Part shown: positions 58,590 through 64,000 of the stretch, piece after piece
Layout of the letters: each line of letters opens with the position of its first letter
Numbering within the stretch: position 1 is the first letter of the stretch
DNA from: Guyanagaster necrorhizus
Taxonomy: Eukaryota; Basidiomycota; Agaricomycetes; Agaricales; Physalacriaceae
Direction: 5' to 3'
Length of the DNA: 64,000 bases
Assembly: GCF_019112545.1 (NCBI RefSeq)
Contig: NW_025064896.1
Span: 289,053 to 353,052 of the forward strand
Notes under the pieces: model-generated
What the model saw: the letters and a program-made list of their open reading frames with translations, nothing else
Told to the model about the DNA's origin: nothing
The model's database searches: none
Translations under genes and position numbers: made by a program

Positions 58590-61500
58590 CTTCAAAGGAG
58601 CTTCAGATGATATTGACTGATTCCTTATGGACTGTGACCAATATTTCCAGGTCTTTGCCTTGTACTTCCTCCTTGACATGTACAAGGTGATGTATGCCTT
58701 GACTTATCTGGAGGATAAAGTGAAGGTATGGTGGGTGCTTCTCCCCCCTGCCTTCTGGTTGACTATGCACCAACACCATCGTTATCCCTCATGGCTGGTT
58801 TTCAAACAAATGATCTAAGACAAGTTTACAGACACAGCCATCTAAGAAATCCATAAGCAAAAAATAAAGGACTACAAGATGAGGGATAAAGTGGTCCCAG
58901 ATTACTTTGACAAGTTAGAATGGCTTGGAAAACTTGCTGGAGTATGGGAAGACATGGCCAATACTGGCCAAATGGTTGAATACATGAAATGAGGGCTACC
59001 ATCCTCATATCTCAAGACTATTTCCAACCTCGGCCATAGCATTCCAGTCGGCTATGAGGAATAAAAGGCAAGAATCATTATCATGTGGCAAGAATGATAA
59101 TGACAGAAGGCAGAATCGTCCACTCTATTGTGGGATGGACATCAAACTCAGAGACAGGGCTGGAAGCCCTCTACCTCCCAGGCAACTATGTCATTCAAGC
59201 CTGGTGGCTTAATCCCAACTTCTCAATATGCTGAGAAGCAAACCGGTATGGGCATGACATATACTAGAATGGGTAAGCCGATGGATGTGGATCACCTCAA
59301 GAAAGGAGGGAAGTGTTTCAATTATGGCCAGAAGGGCCACATAGTACAAAACTGTCCTCAGAAGAAGAATAAACGCATATGAGAAGATATTCGGGCACAG
59401 ATTGCTGAATTGATGAAGGAAGAACAGAACCTTGGCCAGGACGATAAGGCTGAGGAGGTAAAAGGTGAGGCCAAGCAGTGAGCAATTCCACTGACTCAGC
59501 CAAAGAAATGAATAATGGGTCACAAACTGCTGGACAGACTGACATTCTATCTTCTGTAGTATTGCCTCCTATGACTAAATTATGCATGCATTCAAATATA
59601 TCTGACCCTATTACTCATCATCCTGAATTGCCTGAAAAACTGACTCCAACAACTCAAGAGCTGATGAAGGGCTGAAGAGAGGCAGAGAGCTCCAAAGGTG
59701 CATCATCATCAAGAGTTCATCAAGCTAAAAAAATAAAACAGACTCAATCACCTTTGGGCCGAACAGGGGAAGAGAACCCCATCAATTGGCTAAAGCCATT
59801 CGATACCAAATGGACTTGGTGAGCCATTAAAGATGCCAAGGATGAAGCAACAGCAAAAGCTGTACTCAAAAACTGGGTACACAAAATGAGAGCAGAGGAA
59901 GTAATCAACAAAATGATCACTAGAATGAAAACCATGGAATGATGCCAAGCCCTGGAATGGCTTGACAAGTTACATGGACCATGAAAGCTCATTCGACGAT
60001 CCAAGTCCTTGGGATGAGACTTGCTAGCCAAGGCCCAGATCAAGACATTAATGTCTTGATCCACTCATGCAGTAACTGCCTTAATTAACAGTGGTTGCAT
60101 GGGGAGTTCCATTAACTGAGCTTTCATCAACAAGCATCAACTACCCACCCAAGTAACAGTGGCACCAATCTCCATCTATAATGCAGATGGGACAAGAAAT
60201 CAGGCCAGGTTGATCACTAAATATGTAGAGCTTAGGCTCACAATTAGTGATCACATGGAACAGATTGACTTGGTGGTGACCGATCTAGGAATCAAAGAAG
60301 TATTCCTTGATCATGATTGGTTAATCAGACACAATCTGTTGATCAACTGGAAAACTGGACAGATCATTTTTGCCCGATGTCATTGCCAGAGAATTCTATT
60401 CGAGTTGCTGGATGAAGATCTCAAGGACTGATGGAATGAAGAAATGGAGGATGGCAAAACAATACTCACCATTGATATACAAAGGGCCATTAGCATCCAA
60501 GCCATTCACCATGCTAATGACCTAGCAGCAAAGGCTAATGCTGGAAAAGAAGAAAGGATGTTCAAGGAAATGATACTCTATTGGGTATGCAATTATCAGG
60601 ACTTATTCAAAAAAGAAAGTTTCGATGAACTCCCCGATGCAAAACCATGGGACCATGCAATCGAACTAATTCTGAATGCAAATGCCAACTTAGATTGCAA
60701 GTGCTATCCACTAAGCAATAGCAAACAACAAGAGCTGGATAAGTTTTTAAAAGAAAACTTATCCAGTGGGAGGATCCGACCATTGAAATCACCAATGGCA
60801 TCACCCTTTTTCTTCATCAAAAAGAAGGATGGGAAACTCTGACCAGTACAAGATTATTGAAAGCTCAATGAAATGATAATCAAGAATCACTATCCACTTT
60901 CATTAATCATGGAACTGATGGATAAACTCTGTGGTGCAAAATACTATACCAAACTGGATGTTCGATGAGGATACAACAATGTGTGCATTAAGGAAGGCGA
61001 TGAGTGGAAGGCTGCCTTTCAAACCAATCATGGATTGTTCAAACCAATGGTTATGTTCTTTGGACTCACTAACTCACTGGCCACCTTCCAGTGGATGATG
61101 AATGATATCTTCAAGGATTCCATTGCTACTGGGAAGGTAACAATCTATTTGGATGACATCCTCATAATGTCCAAAACCAAGAAAGAACACTGAAGAATAG
61201 TACGACAGGTACTATCACTGATGAGGAAGCATCGACTTTTCCTCAAAGCTGAAAAATGTGAGTTCGAGGTATTGGAAACCGAATACCTCGGAGTCATCAT
61301 CAGCAAAGGAAGTATCAGGATGGATCCTATCAAAGTGGCTGAGGTAACTGAATGGCCAGAACCAACAAAGAAGAAGGAACTGCAATCATTTCTCAGGTTC
61401 ACCAATTTCTACCAGCGATTTATCTGAGATTACAGCAAAATAGTCTGACCAATGATGCAATTAACTGAGAATACCCTGTGGACTTGGCAGATTTCCCAAC

Positions 61501-63480
61501 AGATGGTGTTTAATGACCTAAAGTGCTGACTAGCCAAAGATATCATCCTAGCCATACCAGGTCAGGATGGGAGGTTCTGGATAGAGGCCAATTCCAGCAA
61601 AGGCACTATTAGAGCCATGCTCTCACAGGAACAAGATGGCAAATGACAATCTGTCACTTTTATATCAAAAGTGCTCACAGTAACAGAGCACAACTATGAA
61701 ATTTATGACAAAGAACTCCTTGCTATAATGCTCGCTCTTGCCAAGTGGTGGCATTATCTCATTGGAGCCAATCACACCTTCGAGATCTGGACCGATCACC
61801 AAAACCTATGATACTTCCAACAGCCCCAAAAGCTTAATCGCAGGCAAGCCAGATAGATTACAGAACTATCCAAATATGACTACATGCTGCACCACAAGGC
61901 TGGGGCAGCAAACAAGAAGGCCGATCTTCTCAGCTGCAGAGCAGATCATAACCAAGGAGGAGACGATAATAAAGAAGTCATACTATTATGACCAGAACAT
62001 TTCAGGGTGATGATCATGCTGACAGAAGAGGAAATGCATGAATGCATCAAGAGTGCCACTTGGAATCCCAACAAATGGGACCAGAAAATTGCTCCATCAC
62101 TCAATCATGAACAGAGGCTGAAGAAAGAAGAAGGGATGATCCATTATGATGGATGAATCTATATCCCAAGGGATCAGAGACTTCATGGCGATATCATCAC
62201 CACCTGTCATGATCATGCAACTGCCGGACATCCAGGAATCACTAAAACAAAGGAATTAGTCTTGAGGGAGTATTGGTGGCCAAAAATGGACCATGATATC
62301 ACCTGATATATCAAAGCTTATGAAGTTTGCCAATGAGGCAAGGCTTCAATGCAATCCAGAACAGCTCCCCTTCACCCAAATGAGGTCCCTGCATCACCAT
62401 GGACCCACATCTCAGTGGATATGATAACAGGACTTCCCAAAAGTGATGGCTATAATGCCATCATCATCATAGTAGATCGCTTCTCAAAGGCAATCATTCC
62501 AATTGCATGCTCAACGGAATTAACATCTAAAGGATGGGCTAAAATCCTATGGGATGAAGTCTATGCAAAGTATGGCATGCCTTAAGTAGTGATTTCAGAC
62601 AGAGGACCACAGTTTGTCTCCAAATTTCTAGACGATCTGTATCGACTCCTTAATATCAAATGAAATGCCTCAATGGCATATCATCCACAGATGGATAGCC
62701 AAACAGAATGGGCCAACCAAGAAATTGAAAAGTACCTCAGACTTTTCATCAACTATCAACAGGACGACTGGATGGAATGGCTAGCACTGGCAGCATTCCA
62801 ACACAACAACAGGATTCACTTGGTGATGAGTAAAACCCCATTCTTTGTGAACTACGGGTGGAATCCACCAGTTGCAGAAACAGGACAGGCTCATATGATG
62901 ACACTGGCATCAAAGAATTTTGCAACAACAATGGCAAAAATCCACAAGGAAACCAAGATAGCTCTTGAAAGAGCTGCTCTAACAATAAAGAAGTAGTATG
63001 ACAAACATCACCGGCCAGCACATGAATATTCGACCAATGACAAGGTTTGGTTGGATACAACAAATCTGCATCTACCAAGGCCAAAATAGAAGCTTGCAGA
63101 CAAATGAACAGGACCATTCAAAGTCTTGCACAAAATCAGAAACTCTGCATACAAGTTGCAGATCCCTGCAACTTGAAAAATTCATAATGTTTTTAATGAA
63201 ATATTACTGACACCATACATGGCACCAGCCTTCCCAAACCAAGAATGACCACCTCCACCTCCACCAGAACTCATCAACAATGAAGAACACTATGAAATTA
63301 ATGAAGTGCTAAACCACAGAACTCGAAAGGTTAAAGCATGAGGTGGAGGCATGAAAACAACCATTGACTATCTAGTCAGTTGGAAGGGTTATAGACCAGA
63401 ATTGAACCAATGGGTCAATGAAAAATATATGAATGCAGAGGAGGCCATATGAGACTACAAACACAGAATCAACAAATTAG
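58590..63480 (+). pseudogene. Gypsy element 3 gag-pol relic with chromodomain
   Basis: The capsid starts at PLPFKGASDDID and runs through MYALTYLEDKVKVWWVLLPP. The zinc knuckle at 59,314-59,360 reads CFNYGQKGHIVQNCP, its second Cys replaced by Tyr. The protease (60,070-60,430) reads LINSGCMGSSIN, with Asn where the catalytic Asp belongs. The reverse transcriptase (60,560-61,260) keeps YLDDILIMS; two positions that are normally Arg in the RPVxDYRxLN stretch are TGA. RNase H has WIEANSSKGTIRAMLSQ, with Asn at the first acidic position, then YEIYDKELLAIMLALAKWWH. Integrase has the HHCC-type segment (62,200-62,340) and the core Asp in SVDMITGLP, Asp in ISDRGPQFVS and Glu in NQEIEKYLR. A chromodomain follows (YEINEVLNHRTRKV, YLVSWKGYRPELNQWVNEKY, 63,290-63,470). 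Chromodomains steer integration to heterochromatin. Confidence 0.82.
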
Positions 63481-63780
63481 AAGTGGGAGGGGTCATGTTC
63501 AATATTATATCTGCAAAAGCAAATGCAGCAACAACAGAAAGAGAGATTATATCTAGCCAGATATACATCAACCAACCTGCCGACAGCAGAGGACATGTAT
63601 CAATGGACGAGCCAGAAATGGTGGGGACATACAGTGAAGAGCAATGTACCACTCCTTCAACTTGTTGATATGCAGGCTACATGTCCAGCCCTATAATTTG
63701 CAAATTCTGCATAACACACTAGAATATGCTAGTAACTGAGAATCATTAGCCAGTAAAGGACTATGGCTGAGGCTCCGAGC

Positions 63781-64000
63781 TGATAGTCATGCTAGTCACC
63801 AATACTAAGTCCAAAAGGGACTTTGTAAAATAACATGGCCTAAGGATAAAAATCCTAAGTCAGGTTTGAACTTAGAAAAGTTCAGCACCACACCTTGGAA
63901 AATACTAAGTCCAAGTTGGACTTAGAAATGGTACCTCAAATGGGGCCAATTCTACATGCCACTAAGACAAGTATATTCTAAGACAGCTAGAGGTATAATA
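63781..64000 (+). repeat. Start of the 3' LTR of Gypsy element 3 (partial)
   Basis: This begins TGATAGTCATGCTAGTCACC directly after the purine-rich GGCTGAGGCTCCGAGC. It contains short repeated words around (c)taagtcc at 63,807, 63,863 and 63,907. It is cut by the window edge after 220 bp. Confidence 0.55.

Larger units (their letters stand above)
55741..64000 (+). mobile_element. Gypsy element 3 (chromovirus), runs off the right edge
   Basis: This is the least decayed repeat: a truncated 5' LTR, ORF1/gag N-terminal region, gag, protease, reverse transcriptase, RNase H, integrase, chromodomain, then a purine-rich tract (ggctgaggctccgagc) and the start of the 3' LTR. It keeps noticeably more CG dinucleotides than elements 1 and 2 and Copia, which suggests a younger insertion. 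It still carries many in-frame TGA stops. Confidence 0.8.

Noticed and set aside
44050..63480. A genetic code in which TGA is read as an amino acid
   Set aside because: TGA terminates ordinary genes here (for example the phosphate transporter), and in-frame TGAs are confined to CpG-stripped repeats, which fits deamination.
1..64000. CRISPR arrays, bacterial operons, prophage or plasmid features
   Set aside because: No regularly spaced repeats; genes are intron-rich and eukaryotic throughout.

Overview
The window looks like nuclear DNA of a mushroom-forming basidiomycete (Agaricomycetes). Genes are split by many introns of about 45-60 nt with GT(A/C/T)NGT donors. The gene content fits: Ku70, PTPA, an APSES factor, an SPX-type phosphate transporter, an RTA1 protein, and a FunK1 kinase relic of a type typical of Agaricomycetes. 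The repeats are chromodomain Gypsy and Copia retrotransposons. I cannot name the species.

The left two thirds (1-44,000) is ordinary gene territory with normal CpG content. In order: Ku70 (-) head-to-head with a PP2A activator PTPA (+); a 4.4 kb stretch without a recognisable gene; an APSES/KilA-N factor (+) convergent with an SPX-domain phosphate transporter (-); a decayed secreted-protein-like gene; an alpha/beta hydrolase (-); a SAM-domain protein with a C-terminal membrane anchor (+); a PH-domain protein (-) beside an intron-containing tRNA-Gln(CTG); a seven-helix receptor (-); traces of a decayed membrane protein; an isoprenylcysteine-methyltransferase-like protein (-); an RTA1 membrane protein (+) with a GC-AG first intron; an F-box/LRR-type protein (-); a DHA1 drug/polyamine-type MFS transporter (+); a broken tRNA-Leu-like sequence; and a FunK1 kinase gene (-) that has lost its kinase core around a CpG-free insert.

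From about 44,000 to the right edge the DNA changes abruptly: CpG is almost absent and gene exons give way to nested retrotransposons. These are a Gypsy gag fragment with LTR (-), a Copia element (+) whose reverse transcriptase runs into a Gypsy reverse-transcriptase fragment, a second Gypsy chromovirus (-), and a third, less decayed Gypsy chromovirus (+) whose 3' LTR runs off the window. All carry stops, frameshifts and mutated catalytic residues.

The most unusual item lies in the second Gypsy element. Between its chromodomain and its 3' LTR sits a gene on the opposite strand. It is a 411-codon frame that stays open across a 49-nt spliceosomal-type intron and encodes a charged coiled coil, a double CxxC zinc-type motif and a second helical segment. 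It contains eight in-frame stops, all TGA and none TAA or TAG. I read these as CGA-to-TGA deamination of an arginine-rich protein. I know of no described function for such an antisense passenger gene.
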